From Adiantum capillus-veneris (Eukaryota > Streptophyta > Polypodiopsida > Polypodiales > Pteridaceae): a DNA stretch of 64,000 nucleotides. Both the position numbers and the translations under genes were made by a program. The stretch covers positions 135,821,420 to 135,885,419 of the forward strand of contig CM043964.1 of the NCBI GenBank assembly GCA_014529385.2. Direction: 5' to 3'. The notes beneath the pieces were generated by a model. That model was not told the DNA's origin and did no database searches. It saw only the letters and a list, made by a program, of their open reading frames with translations. Numbering within the stretch: position 1 is the stretch's first letter; the number at the start of each line of letters is the position of its first letter. Below are positions 45,036 through 57,850 of this stretch, one piece after another.

Positions 45036-45275
45036 AAGTTATGGCATCTTTTCTCAATATTGAAGGGGAAGAGGGGTGAGAATTGTCCCTTCTTGCATTG
45101 GAGGCCGACAATTTGGCAAGAATTTCTTTTTTCTTGTTTTTGAAGGGGAGGGGGTTAATTCCAACACTATCACTTAATTTCTTTTTTGTTCATAAGTTTC
45201 TTTTCTTATTTTGCATCAGTAGTAGCCTATGTAGGTGACAAAGAGAAGCAAAGGGAGGAAGAGTGTAGGGTATGT
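45036..45275. other. Spacer between LINE and satellite array
   Basis: No gene. Purine-rich with GGAGGGGGTTAATTCC near 45147; blends into the first satellite unit. Confidence 0.4.
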
Positions 45276-47306
45276 GTGTATGTGTGTGAGAGCGTGCTTA
45301 TGGGTATGTGAATATGAGCCTATGTTGTGCTTTTTCACCACGATGGGTAGCACACCATAACAGCCTTGAATGGAGCATGTGGATGTTTTATGGTGGTGTA
45401 ATTAGCCTCGGTTGTGAACACGGGAGAGTGTGTGCATGCATTCCAAGGAGTAGCAACAAGGATAGGTGGGAACCACAAATACGTGTGTATGTATTTGTAT
45501 ATGCACCATAGGTGGCTTCAAGGTAGTGTATATGCAGCCAAAAAGGTACGGTGGGTGCGGGGTGTGGATCCATCCTTGATTGCAACCAAAATAGAGGGTA
45601 TGTGTGTGTGTGTGTGTCCGGTGGGTTTTCCATGCGAGAGAGTGAAGGACTCCAGGGAGAGCTTAGATGTGTGTGTGCAACGTGGTGATAAGGGTGGCCA
45701 CGAGAGTAGCACATGGGCAACAAAAAGGCATACGAGAGAGTATTGTGTCATCATGTGATGGACCACCATGAAAAGCCAAGTTGGTGGAGTGTGTGAGTTT
45801 TCATAATACCTTTTTTTAAAATAATTATTGTGGGACTTGTCTCCACGGTAATCAATGTGCCAAGGTAGCAGCATCATGTAACATGGAGAGTGTGGGTACA
45901 GTGTGACCAACTTGGAGTAAAAAAGAAAGGATGAGAACATATGACCTACTAAAACAAAATAAAATTTCATTGTTCCTTATTTGCGAAGATATCACATTAA
46001 AATTCATTTTGTTTACGCATAATTGTACACACAAATGTTGACAATTTCTTCATTATCTATTCATATTCAGGATGTGTGTGATAGTGTGCTTATGGGTATG
46101 TAAATATGAGCCTATGTTGTGCTTTGCACCATTATGGGTAGCACACCAAAAAAAACCTTGAATGGAGCATGTGGATGTGTTATGGTGGTGTAATTAGCCA
46201 ACATCATAATTGGACACTGAGGTAGAGGAATAATGTGGGTACTGGGCTTGCATGATGGGGTATGCGAGGGCCGGTGGTTGTGAAAACGGGACAGTGTGTG
46301 CGTGCATTCCAAGGTGTAGCAACAAGGATATGTGGGCAACTCAAATACGTGTGTATGTATTTGTATATGCACCATAGGTGTCTTGAAGGTAGCGCATATG
46401 CAGCCAAAAAGGTAGAGGTGGGTGCGGGGTGTGGGTCCATCCTTGATTGATACCAAAAAAGAGGGTATGTGTGTGTGTTTGTGTGTTGGGTGGGTTTTCC
46501 ATGTGAGAGACTGAAGGAGTCCAGGGAGAGCTAAGATGTGTGTGTGCAATGTGGTGATAACGGAGGCCACAAGAGTAGCACATGGGCAACAAAAAGGCAT
46601 GCGAGAGAGTATTGTGTCATCATGTGATGGGGAACATGAAAAGCCAAGTTGGTGGAGTGTGTGGGTTTTCAAAATACCTTTTTAGTTTAAACATTCTTGT
46701 GGGACTTGCTCCACGGTAATCAATGTGCCAAGGTAGGAGCATCATGTAACATGGAGAGTGTGGGTACGTTGTGACCAACTTGGAGTAAAAAAGAATGGAT
46801 GAGAAAATATGAGCTTGTGAAAAAGAAGAAAATTTCATTGTTTCTTATTTCGATTACACATGATTGTACACACAAATGTTGACAATTTCTTCATTATCAA
46901 GCCATATTTAGTATGTGTGTGAAAGTGTGCTTATGGGTATGTGAATATGAGCCTATGTTGTGGTTTGCACCACGATGGGTAGCGAACCATAAGCAACCTT
47001 GAATGGAGCATGTGGTTGTGTTATGGTAGTGTAATTAGCCAATGTCATAATTGGACAGTGAGGTACGGGAATGATGTGGGTACAGGGCTTGCATGTTGGG
47101 GTATGTGAGGGCGGGTGGTTGTGAATACGAGAGAGTGTGTGCGTGAATTCCAAGGTGTAGCAACAAATATATGTGGGCAACACAAATACGTGTGTATGTA
47201 TTTGCATATGCACCATAGATGGCTTCAAGGTAGTGAATATGCAACAAAAACGATAGGGGTGGGTGCGGGGTGTGGGTCCATCTTTCATCGCAACCAAAAT
47301 AGAGGG

Positions 47307-47309
47307 TAT

Positions 47310-47364
<55 letters not shown>
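47307..47364 (+). repeat. GT microsatellite inside satellite unit 3
   Basis: The longest kind of GT tract in the array. The corresponding tracts lie near 45601-45618, 46466-46486, 48211-48261, 49103-49119, 49983-50025, 50857-50910, 51763-51802 and 52646-52665; they differ widely in length and in interruptions. Unit 10 is cut off before the tract. Confidence 0.9.
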
Positions 47365-47366
<2 letters not shown>

Positions 47367-48208
47367 CGGTGGGTTTTCCATGCGAGAGAGTGAAGGATGC
47401 CAGGGAGAGCTTAGATGTGTGTGTGCAACGTGGTGATAAGGGTGGCCACGAGAGTAGCACATGGGAAACAAAAAGGCATACGAGTGAGTCTTGTGTCATC
47501 ATGTGATGGACCAACATGAAAATCCAAGTTGGTGGAGTGTGTGAGTTATCAAAATATTTTTTTTTTAAAATAATTATTGTGGGACTTGCCTCCACGGTAA
47601 TCAATGTGCCAAGGTAGCATCATCATGTAACATGGAGAGTGTGGGTACGATGTGACTAACTTGGAGTAAAAGAAAGGATGAGAACATATGACCTACTAAA
47701 ACAAAATAAAATTTCATCGTTTTTTATTTTCCGAGATATCACACCAAAATTAATTTTGATTGCACATGATTGTACACGCGAATGTTGATAATTTCTTCAT
47801 TATCTATCCATATTCAGGATGTGTGTGATAGTGTGCTTATGGGTATGTAAATATGAGCCTATGTTGTGCTTTGCACCACTATGGGTAGCACAGCATAAGC
47901 AACCTTGAATGGAGCATGTGGATGTGTTATGGTGGTGTAATTAGCCAACGTCATAATTGGACAATGAAGTAGAGGAACGATGTGGGTACTGGGCTTGGAT
48001 GATGGGGTATGTGAGGGCAGGTGGTTGTGAACACGGGAGAGAGTGTGCGTGCATTCCAAGATGTAGCAACAAGGATATGTGGGCAACACAAATGCGTGTG
48101 TATGTATTTGTATATGCACCATAGGTGGCTTCAAGGTAGTGCATATGCAGCCAAAAAGGTAGGGGTGGTTGCGGGGTGTGGGTCCATCCTTGATTGCAAC
48201 CAAAAAAG

Positions 48209-48262
<54 letters not shown>

Positions 48263-49347
48263 GGGTGGGTTTTCCATGCGAGAGAGAGAAGGAGGCGAGG
48301 GAGAACTTACATGTGTGTGTGCAATGTGGTGATATGGGTGGTCACGAGAGTAGCACATGGGCAAGAAAAAGGCATGCGAGAGAGTATTGTGTCATCATGT
48401 GATTGGCCAACATGAAAAGCCAAGTTTGTGGAATGTGTGAGTTTTCAAAATACCCTTTTTTTTAAAAATCCTTGTGGGACTTTCTCCCATGGTAATCAAT
48501 GTGCCAAGGTAGGAGCATCATTTAACATGGAGAGTGTGGGTACATTGTGACCAACTTGGAGTAAAAATGAAAGGATGAGAAAATATGATCTATTGAAACA
48601 AAAGAAAATTTCTTATCTGCCAGATATCACACCAAAATTCATTTTGATTACACATGATTGTACACACAAATGTTGACAATGTCTTCATTATCAAGCCATA
48701 TTTAGTATGTGTGTGATAGTGTGCTTAGGGTATGTGAATAGGAGCCTATGTTGTGCTTTGCACCACGATGGGTAGCACATCCTAAGTAGCCTTGAATGGA
48801 GCATGTGGATGTGTTACGGTGGTATAATTAGCCTACACCATAATTGGACAGTGAGGTAGAGTAATGATGTGGGTCCTGGGCTTGCATGATGGGGTATGCG
48901 AGGGAAAGTGGTTGTGAACAGGGAAGAGTGTGTGCATGCATTCCAAGGTGTAGCAACAAGGTTATGTAGGAAACACAAATACATGTGTATGTATTTGTAT
49001 ATGCACCATAGGTTGCTTGAAGGTAGTGCATATGCAGCCAAAAAGGTAGGGGTGGGTGTGGGGTATGGGTCCATCCTTGATTGCTACCAAAAAAGAGGGT
49101 ATGTATGTGTGTGTGTGTCCATATGTCCATGTGATGGGTGGGTTTTCCATGCAACAGAGTGAAGGAGGCTAGGAAGAGCTAAGATTTGTGTGTGCAATGT
49201 GGTGATAAGGGAGGCCACAAGAGTAGCACATGGGCAACAAAAAGGCATGCGAGAGATTATTGTGTCATCATGTGATGGGCCAACATGAAAAGCCAAGTTG
49301 GTGGAGTGTGTGGGTTTTCAAAATACCTTTTTATTTTAAAAATTCTT

Positions 49348-49364
49348 GTGGGACTTGCTCCCAC
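49348..49364. repeat. Conserved hairpin of the satellite unit (example, unit 5)
   Basis: GTGGGACTTGCTCCCAC: 6-bp arms GTGGGA/TCCCAC and a 5-base loop. Present in the same place in other units (for example 52023-52039); some carry a single change (unit 6 GTGGAACTTGCTCCCAC, unit 9 with CCCAT). Confidence 0.75.
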
Positions 49365-50853
49365 GGTAATCAATGTGCCAAGGTGGGAGCATCATGTAAC
49401 ATGGAGAGTGTGGGTACGTTGCGACCAACTTGGAGTAGAAAAGAAAGGGTGAGAAAATATGAGCTTGTGAAACAAAAGAGAATTTCATTGTTTCTTATTT
49501 GCCAAGATATCACACTAAATTCATTTTGATTACACATGATTGTACACACAAATGTTGACAATTTCTTCATTATCAAGCCATATTCAATATGTGTGTGATA
49601 GTGTGCTTATGGGTATGTGAATATGAGCCTATGTTGTGGTTTGCACCACGATGGGTAGCACACCATAATAAACCTTGATTGGAGAATGTGGATGTATGAT
49701 GGTGGTGTAATTAGCCAACGTCATAATTGGACAGTGAGGTAGAGGAATGATGTGGGTACAGGGCTTGCATGATGGGGTATGCGAGGGCAAGTGGTTGTGA
49801 ACACGGGAGAGTGTGTGCGTGCATTCCAATGTGTAGCAACAAGGATATGTGGGCAACACAAATGCATGTGTATGTATTTGTATATGCACCATAGGTGGCT
49901 TCAAGGTAGTGCATATGCTGCCAAAAAGGTAGGGTGGGTGCGGGCTGTGGGTCCATCCTTGATTGCAACCAAAATAGAGGGTATGTGTGTGTGTGTGTAT
50001 GTGTGTGTGCACGCGTGTGTGTGTTTGGGTGGTTTTTCCATGCGAGAGAGTGCAGGAGACCAGGGAGAGATAAGATGTGTGTGTGTGCAATGTGGTGATA
50101 AGGGTGGCCAGGAGAGTAGCACATGGGCAACAAAAACGCATGCGAAAGAGTATTGTGTCATCGTGTGATGGGCCAACATGAAAAGTCAAGTCGGTGGAGT
50201 GTGTGAGTTTTCAAAATACATTTTTTCTTTTTTATATCCTCGTGGAACTTGCTCCCACGGTAATCAATGTGCCAAGGTAGGAGCACTATGTAACATGGAG
50301 AGTGTGGGTACCTTGTGACCAACTTGGAGTAAAAAAGAAAGGATGAGAAAATATGACCTATTGAAAGAAAAGAAAATTTCATTGTTTCTTATTTGCCAAA
50401 ATATCACACCAAAATTCATTTTGATTACACAAGATTGTACACACAAATGTTGACAATTTTGTCATTATGAAGCAATTCAGTATGTGTGTGATAGTGTGCT
50501 TAAGGGTATGTGAATATGAGCCTATGTTGTGCTTTGCACCACGATGGGTAGCGCATCATAAGCAGCCTGCAATGGAGCATATGGATGTGTTATGGTGGTG
50601 TAATTAGCCTACACCATAATTAGACAGTGAGGTAGAGGAATGATGTGGGGTATGCGAGGGCAGGTGGTTGTGAACACGGGAGAGTGTGTGCATGCATTGC
50701 AAGTTTAGCAACAAGGATATGTGGGCAACACAAATACGTGTGTATGCATTTGTATATGTCCCTTATGGGGCTTCAAGGTAGTGCATATGCAACCAAAAAG
50801 GTAGGGGTGGGTGCAGGGTGTGGGTCCATCCTTGATTGCATCCAAAAAAGAGG

Positions 50854-50911
<58 letters not shown>

Positions 50912-51763
50912 CTGTGTATTGGTGGGTTTTCCATGCGAGATAGTGAAGAAGGCCACGGAGAGCTAAGATGTTTGTGTGCAATGTGGTGATAAGGGTGGCT
51001 AGGAGAGTAGCACATGGACAAAAAAAAGGCACGCAAGAGAGTATTGTGTCATCATGTGATGGGCCAACATGAAAAGACAAGTTGGTGGAGTGTATGAGTT
51101 TTCAAATTCCGTTTTTTTTTTAAAAATCCTCGTGGGACTTTCTCCCACGGTAATCAATGTGCCAAGGTACGAGCATCATGTAACATAGAGAGTGTGGGTA
51201 TGTTGTGACCAACTTAGCGTAAAAAAGAAGGATGAGAACAAATGACCAATTGAAACAAAAGAAAATTTCATTGTTTCTTATTTTCCAAGATATCACACCA
51301 AAATTCATTTTGATTATACTATACACACAAATGTTGACAATTTCTTCATTATCAAGCCATATTCAGGATGTGTGTGACTGTGTGCTTATGGATATGTGAA
51401 TATGAGCCTATAATGTGCTTTACACCGCGATGGGTAGCACACCATAAGCAGCCTTGAATGGAGCATGTGGATGTGTTATGATGGTGTAATTAGCCAATGT
51501 CATAATTGGACATTCGGGTAGAGGAATGATGTGAGTAGTGGGCTTGCATTATGGGGTATGCAAGGTCGGGTGGTTGTGAACACAGAAGAGCGTGTGCGTG
51601 CATTCCAAGGTGTAGCAACAAGGATATGTGGGCAACATAAATATGTTTGTATGTATTTGCATTTGCACCATAGGTGGCTTCAAGGTAGTGCATATGCACC
51701 CAAAAAGGTAGGGGTGGGTACAGGGTGTGGGTCCATCCTTGATTGCAACGAACAAAGAGGGTA

Positions 51764-51794
<31 letters not shown>

Positions 51795-53507
51795 CTGTGT
51801 GTTGGGTGGGTTTTCCATGCGAGAGAGTGAAGGAGGCGAGGAAGAGGTAAGATGTGTGTGTGCAATGTGGTGATAAGGGTGGCCATGAGAGTACCACATG
51901 GGAACCAAAAAGGCATGTGAGAGAGTATTGTGTCATCATGTGATGGGTCAACATGAAAAGCCAAGTTCGTGGAGTGTGTGAGTTTTAAAAATACCTTTAC
52001 AAAAAAAAAAAAAAAACTCCTTGTGGGACTTGCTCCCACGGTTATCAATGTGCCAAGGTAGGAGCATCATTTAACATGGAGAGTGTGGGTACGCTGTGAC
52101 CAACTTGGAGTAAGGAAGGAAGGATGAGAAAATATGACCTATTGAAACAAAAGAAAATTTGTTATTTGCCAAGATATCACACAAACATTCATTTTGATTA
52201 CACATGATTGTACACAAAAATGTTGACAATTTATTCATTATCAATCCATATTCAGTATGTGTGTGATAGTGTTCTTATGGGTATGTGAATATGAGCCTAT
52301 GATGTGCTTTGCACCACGATGCGTAGCACATCATAAGCAGCCTTGAATGAAGCATGTGGATGTGTTATGGTGGTGTAATTTTCCTACATCATAATTGGAC
52401 ATTGAGGTAGAGGAATGATGTGGGTTCTGGGCTTTCATGATGGGGTATGCGAGGGCAGGTGGTTGTGAACACGGGAGAGTGTGTGTGTGCATTCCAAGGT
52501 GTAGCAACAAGGATATGCGGGAAACAAAAACACATGTGTCTGTATTTGTATATGCACCATAGGTGGCTTGAAGGTAGTGCATATGCAGCCAAAAAGGTAG
52601 GGGTGGGTGTGGGTCCATCCTTGATTGCTACCAAAAAAGAGGTTATGTGTGTGTGTCTGTGTGTTGGGTGGTTTTTCCATGTGAGAGTGAAGGAGAGCAG
52701 GGAGAGCTAAGATGTGTGTGTGCAATGTGGTGATAAGGGTGGCCAAGAGAGTAGCACATGGGCAATTAAAAGACATGCGAGAGAGTATTGTGTCATCATG
52801 TGATGGGCCAACATGAAAAGCCAAGTTGGTGGAGTGTGTGGGTTTTCAAAATACCTTTTTATTTTACAAATTCTCGTGGGACTTGCTCCCATGGTTATCA
52901 ATGTGCCAAGGTAGGAGCATCATCTAACATGGAGAGTGTGGGTACGTTGTGACCAACTTGGAGTTAAAAAGAAAGGATGAGAAAATAAGACATTTTGAAA
53001 CAAAAGCAAATTTCATTGTTCCTTATTTGCCAAGATATCACACCAAAATTCATTTTGATTACAGATGATTGTACTCACAAATGTTGACAATTTCTTCATT
53101 ATCAAGCCATATTCACTATGTGTGTGATAGTGTGCTTATGGGTATGTGAATATGAGCTTATGTCGTGCTTTGCACCACGATGGGTAGCACATCATAAGTA
53201 GCCTTCAATGGAGCATGTGGATGTGTTATGGTGGTGTAATTAGCTACACCATAATTAGACAGTGAGGTAGAGGAATGATGTGGGTCCACGGCTTGCATGA
53301 TGGGGTATGCAAGGGCAGGTGGTTGTGAACACGGGAGAGTGTGTGCGTGCATTCCAAGGTGTAGCAACAAGGATATGTGGACAACACAAATACGTGTGTA
53401 TATATTTATATATGCACCATATGTGGTTTCAAGGTAGTGCATATGCAACCAAAAAGGTAGGGGTGGGTGAGGGGTGTGGGTCCATCCTTGATTGCGTCCA
53501 AAAAAGC

Positions 53508-53720
53508 GTGACCCAACGACATATCTATCAGATTTTGCAAAAGCAATAAATTTTTTTGTAAGTTTAAACATAAAATATAAAACAGTCTAACAACTTATTA
53601 TTATAATACAATAAATTCTTACAGCTTAAAATTATGTACTTACCAAGCCAAGTCAAGATCTCAGAATGTCCATAAGGGCATTTAAGCCCTTTTTGCCCGC
53701 AAACTCGTGCTTGTACGGTG
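53508..53720. other. AT-rich spacer after the satellite array
   Basis: Unrelated to the satellite. It contains no gene; ATTTAAGCCCTTTTTGCCCG near 53681 is unremarkable. Confidence 0.4.
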
Positions 53721-54071
53721 TGTAATAACTAATATCTAATTCTCCGAAATGATTTTCTCATGTTAAACTGATCATTTAATATGGGGAAGTACTAAGGGAA
53801 AAAAAGCTAGAATATTGGTTAAGCTGGCAGACCGGTCACAGTAGGGATCCAAAGGCGGGGACATCTGCAAAAGAGCAATGTGCAAACAATGGGCTTCAAA
53901 GACCCTAAGGTTCAGCCCATTAAGACTTCCAAAATGCTAAGGTTCCAAAATTCAAAGGTTAGGTCCAATGGTCAAAACATAGGGCAAATTGGATGCTTGT
54001 GGGAAGACTCAAAAGTCTTCCCACATCCCTATCTCGGAGGGGGCGAGACTTTCTTGTAGGGGATGAGAGAG

Positions 54072-54110
<39 letters not shown>

Positions 54111-55050
54111 AGCAGGCTCCCTTTACACAAAGGGAATAGGGGACACATGTCAGCTCCCTAGCCCAGTTGCCCCCAAGATGCATTCAATTCCTATTGGATG
54201 GACATAGAGGTGGACCAATGAGAATTAAGCTAGACTATATTTATTCTAATTCATTTAAAAACAATTGATAAAAGAACCAGTAGAAATTAAGCTCTCTAGA
54301 AGACAATTGGACAGTCTCCCAAGGGGTCCAATGAGAATTCAGCAACCCAATGGTTTGCCTGATTCCTATTGGCCAGAAGACTAAGGGGTCCAATGAGACT
54401 TTAATTAAATTAATCAAATACCTAAATCTCTCACAAAAGGGGAAAGGGGGACACATGTCACAAGGCTATCACTTATGCTTCTTAATTAACATTGGCTAAG
54501 CTTTGCACGGTCCAACAGGGTGCTAGCATGAGTAAAATTCATGAGGGGTCGACCAAGAGAGAGAGGGGGCTGATTTTGGTAAGGCATTATCACACACACA
54601 CACTCATGCAATCTCATGTGTGAAGCAAAGAAGACTCTCTCTCCTTCTCAAGCTTTAATGGAAACCTCATCATCTACTCCAAGCTTGCAAGAAGGGAGGC
54701 CTACACCAACAACTCTTGGCTTTTGATGCAAATCCAGCCTAGAGCCAAGCTCCAATGCATGCTCATCTCCTCTACCATGCTAATTACTAAACTATGCTAA
54801 GCTTGTATGAGTGATTATATGAGGAGATATACTTCTTTCTCATAAGAATACTCCTTCCTCTCAATCTACTGTCATACCCCGCTAGCTCTCACCATCTTCG
54901 AAGGTGTGTGAGGTCTTGGGTCTGAGACCGTGAGGGAATCGATGTTGTGTTTTATAAGTGTGTGCATGGTGCTTGAGGCTTCCATCTTCATTGCACCAGC
55001 AAGTTATTGAAGGAACACAAAGTATTGCATTGTAAAATGTCTCCCTTGAT
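53721..55050 (+). repeat. Truncated LTR of the E2/E3 family
   Basis: Begins TGTAATAACTAATATCTAATTC (first bases altered from TGTCATAATAA) and follows the LTR through its AC microsatellite (54074-54108) up to ATGTCTCCCTTGAT (55050), about 270 bp short of the LTR end. It is closer in detail to the E3 LTRs (AGACTTTTGAGTCTTCCC region, ACACATCATTG-type phrases) than to E2. It stops where the GAP copy starts. Confidence 0.85.
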
Positions 55051-55470
55051 AGGTTTTTAATTTCTCTAATGTATGCCTTTAAGCAAAAGGAGAACAAAAA
55101 GGTGGAGAAAGCTTCACTTTGCTTAAGGAAATTATTGATAGATATCCTACAAGAATGCTATTGCAAGATGAATGATGGCCAGTTCTCTTCATAGAGGGCT
55201 TGAGAAATGAAACTCTTAAGAAAGAATTGCACTTAAAGGCATGCACAATTTTTGAGCAGGTCTAGAGAGAAGCGTTGTATTTAGTTAACAATTGCAAGAC
55301 TTACAAAGAGGTATCAAGCAGAGGTATCAAAAGGCACAGACACTACTACTAGCAGTGCCTCTTCAACCATTAGTGATTCATTAACAAAATGTAGTGCTCC
55401 TACTTCAATCACACCAAATGTAGATCAAGTGTTCGAGGAAGTGATCCGAAGGATGAATCATGCCTACTGA
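55051..55470 (+). pseudogene. GAP gag (right copy, truncated)
   Basis: Inverse copy of 8450-8032. It starts inside gag, at TTTCTCTAATGTATGCCTTTA, so the N-terminal part is missing. Readable pieces: KENKKVEKASLCL, LIDILQECYCKMND, TTTSSASSTISDSLTKCSAP, EVIRRMNHAY. Frameshifts and stops (SS-stop-RA-stop-EMKLLRKNC) make it a pseudogene. Confidence 0.6.
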
Positions 55471-56137
55471 CAAAATCAAAGTTTACGACAACAATTGCCA
55501 CAACCAGTAAATGTACAAGAGGTAATATAGACCTCCAAGAGTGCAACCTTTGCCACCACCACCATGGTACTAGATAGGACTAAACAATGTAGCACAAGGT
55601 GGTGGAGACAAGCCACATCTTGTGTTGGGCCAACAGAGAAGGCTACAAAATCTTCATGTGGCTCAACCTGCAAAAAACCATTATACAATGGATGAAGACA
55701 CTCTCATGTTCATAGAGAACCAAAACTACAAACTTAGAGGATATCTTCCTAGGATAGGACAACCAATGGGGGCACCACCAGCCACTCAACTATAAGGTCC
55801 TTGTTATGAATGTGGAGGTAACCGTTGGGCATAATTTTGTCCACACAAGGACAAGAGAACAAAGATATTTGGGTTTTGTGAGGGTTGTGGAAAAGATCAC
55901 CTGATCCAACCCTACCCCAAGAATCTAGAAAACAAGGAAAATGAAATTGTGCATGTCATTGGGGATTTTTCTTGTTCAAGTGGATCTGAGTCTGAGCAGA
56001 CAGTTCCTGTCAATGTGGTGACTAGAGCTCGAGCACAAGAAGCAACAAGAAACATGCCAATCGAGGACGGGTCAAAACTCCTAGAACAAACTGAATTTAA
56101 GAGCTTGACATCAGTAAGAACTCAAAGGAAATCCTAA
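55471..56137 (+). pseudogene. GAP zinc-knuckle region (right copy)
   Basis: Gln/Pro-rich linker, then GPCYECGGNRWA, a stop, FCPHKDKRTKIFGFCEGCGK, DHLIQPYPKNLENKENE and an acidic linker with RARAQEATRNMPIEDGSKLL. It shows two Cys clusters where the left copy has only the second in readable form. The last C of the CX2CX3HX4C knuckle is Tyr in both copies, so it predates the duplication. Confidence 0.55.
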
Positions 56138-57005
56138 AAAGCAAAAGTAAACAAAATTAAAGCTAAAAGGCTAAGGGAAAAGATGGCCTTGGAGACAAAA
56201 CTAGAAAACAAAGGAAAAGTTGAGGGAGAAAAAGTGTCAAACATATCATCAAGAGGTTAAATCCTTGTAGATAAGGTACTTGAGCCATTGGATGCCACGT
56301 TACAGCCTACAAAGTAGGGCTAGAAAAATACCAGACCTTAGAGAAAAGATGGTTGATGTATCCACACCCAAAAGATGAGACGAAAAGGTTGAAAATGTAC
56401 AAACAACTCATAGAGGAAACCCAAGCTGTAATGCAGCTCGACACATTGAATATTTCTAAACAAGTTGAGTCAATACCTGAAAAGGAAGACAAAAGTGTGC
56501 ACAATGAAAAAAAAACAAGTGATACAATGAAACCTAAAGATGGTGGTGCTACTTTACAGTCGGCACATATCTTAGAAGTCAACATGGACCATGAGATTTA
56601 TCCTGGGGATATACCTCGTGGGGGGGCCACATAATAATTATGTGAATATCACATGAGTGTAGTAGAAAAGATTATTAAATTTGTGTTTTTTTTCACATTT
56701 TCACATACAAAAGGGCATCGTAAAATAGAAGTGGATTTTTAAAAATAGATGTAACAAAAAAAGGGTGTATTTTATTCATAAAAGATTCATAGATAAGGAG
56801 TTTTAGCAATAGTCCTTGAACGCACGTGATATAGACAATAGATACATAGTGACCCCCCTGAGGGATATACAGTCATTATATAGAGATGGAAGTGTTGATG
56901 GAAAGTAAACCTAGAACATTGAAGACTTTACCTTTATTTATAGGAGAACACGAAACAAAATCAAAGGTGAGGTTTGTATTATCTCAATAGAATCCAGTTC
57001 CATAG
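56138..57005 (+). mobile_element. GAP spacer (right copy)
   Basis: Lys/Glu-rich coding-like stretch to about 56635, then the palindromes at 56628-56660 and AT-rich DNA. A 93-codon frame (56353-56634; QLDTLNISKQVESIPEKEDK) is open here and broken in the left copy. Confidence 0.45.
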
Positions 57006-57850
57006 ATGCTAGATACAAAAAGTTTTCATGAGTTGATGTCATCTCCGATAAGTTGCACCATTACTCTCTCACAACATCTACGGATTAGAACATATTTATG
57101 GGGTCAAATGGGTAAAAACGTGGACAGTTTGGGCCTAAAAATGGATCCTCAAGATATTCTTGCAAATAAAAACATGGATAATACTCAACCAAAGAAACCA
57201 AAATCAAAACTTGTGCTAGTAAACAAGGTGGGTGATTATTATGAAGGAGAAGAAGGGAACACGACCTTACCACTAGAGCATGAGGGAGTGAAAATGATAG
57301 CCGTACTTGATAGCGGGGCTGGAGTAGCAATAGCAACAAAAGAAATCTTGGAGAAGTGGGGAAGACCAACTCTCAAGAAAACATGCACTGAATTGCAACT
57401 AGCAGACAGATTTGTAGAAAGGCCTTTGGGTATGCTTGAACAAATAATTGTATCCTCTTGTGGGATTGAATATGAGTATACTTTTTCCACAGTAGACTTC
57501 GGTGAGAGCAACAACTTTGACGTTATTTTGGGGGGGCCTATCAACGCAATTCAAACAATTCCAAGTTGGCTTGGAAGTATGGATGTACAAATCGACGGCA
57601 AGCTCGTAGATGGCTCAATAGAAAGAGCACTTGTGGATATTGGTGCACAGGTCTATGCCATGAAATATTCAACATACCTTAAGCTATCAAATGAGATATT
57701 GATGCCAATGAAGACCGAGCTCAGAGCAGCCAACAAAGGAACAATGGTTAGCTTAGGTTAGACCAACGTATCAATTAGCATTGACGGTCATCATTGTCCA
57801 CATCAACTCCATAGAATGGCAGGCACTGATCTTAATGAAGCAATCATTTG
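57006..57850 (+). pseudogene. GAP aspartic protease region (right copy)
   Basis: 251 codons open, matching the 286-codon left copy, then a TAG after TMVSLG (57759-57761). The frame continues TNVSISIDGHHCPHQLHRMA and GTDLNEAIIWESHG. First active-site loop AVLDSGAGVAIATKEI (closer to the family D-S-G-A/x-V pattern than the left copy), DVILGGPIN, and second loop RALVDIGAQVYAMKYSTYLKL. Many differences from the left copy are conservative, which suggests past selection, but this is not measured. Confidence 0.6.

Larger units (their letters stand above)
45276..53507. repeat. Tandem satellite array, ten units of about 0.79-0.91 kb
   Basis: Units start, at the TGTGTGTGATAGTGTGCTTA block, near 45281, 46073, 46913, 47820, 48708, 49589, 50483, 51369, 52258 and 53119; periods run from 792 to 907. 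Unit order: the start block, GAGCCTATGTTGTGCTTTGC, GAATGGAGCATGTGGATGTG, CATTCCAAGGTGTAGCAACA, GTATATGCACCATAGGTGGC, GGTGTGGGTCCATCCTTGAT, a GT microsatellite, GTGGGTTTTCCATG, AGTATTGTGTCATCATGTGA, the hairpin GTGGGACTTGCTCCCAC, GAGAGTGTGGGTAC and CACACAAATGTTGACAAT. The tenth unit stops mid-way at GATTGCGTCC. Units 1-2 are shortest. Long - strand open frames, rich in His and Thr, come from the CA repeats and are not called as genes. Confidence 0.95.

Noticed and set aside
45276-53507. CRISPR array
   Set aside because: Units are 0.8-0.9 kb and similar throughout, with no short repeats and unique spacers; the setting is eukaryotic.
45388-53571. Dozens of His/Thr-rich and Val/Cys-rich open frames
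   Set aside because: Products of the satellite units and their CA/GT tracts; not kept open across all units.
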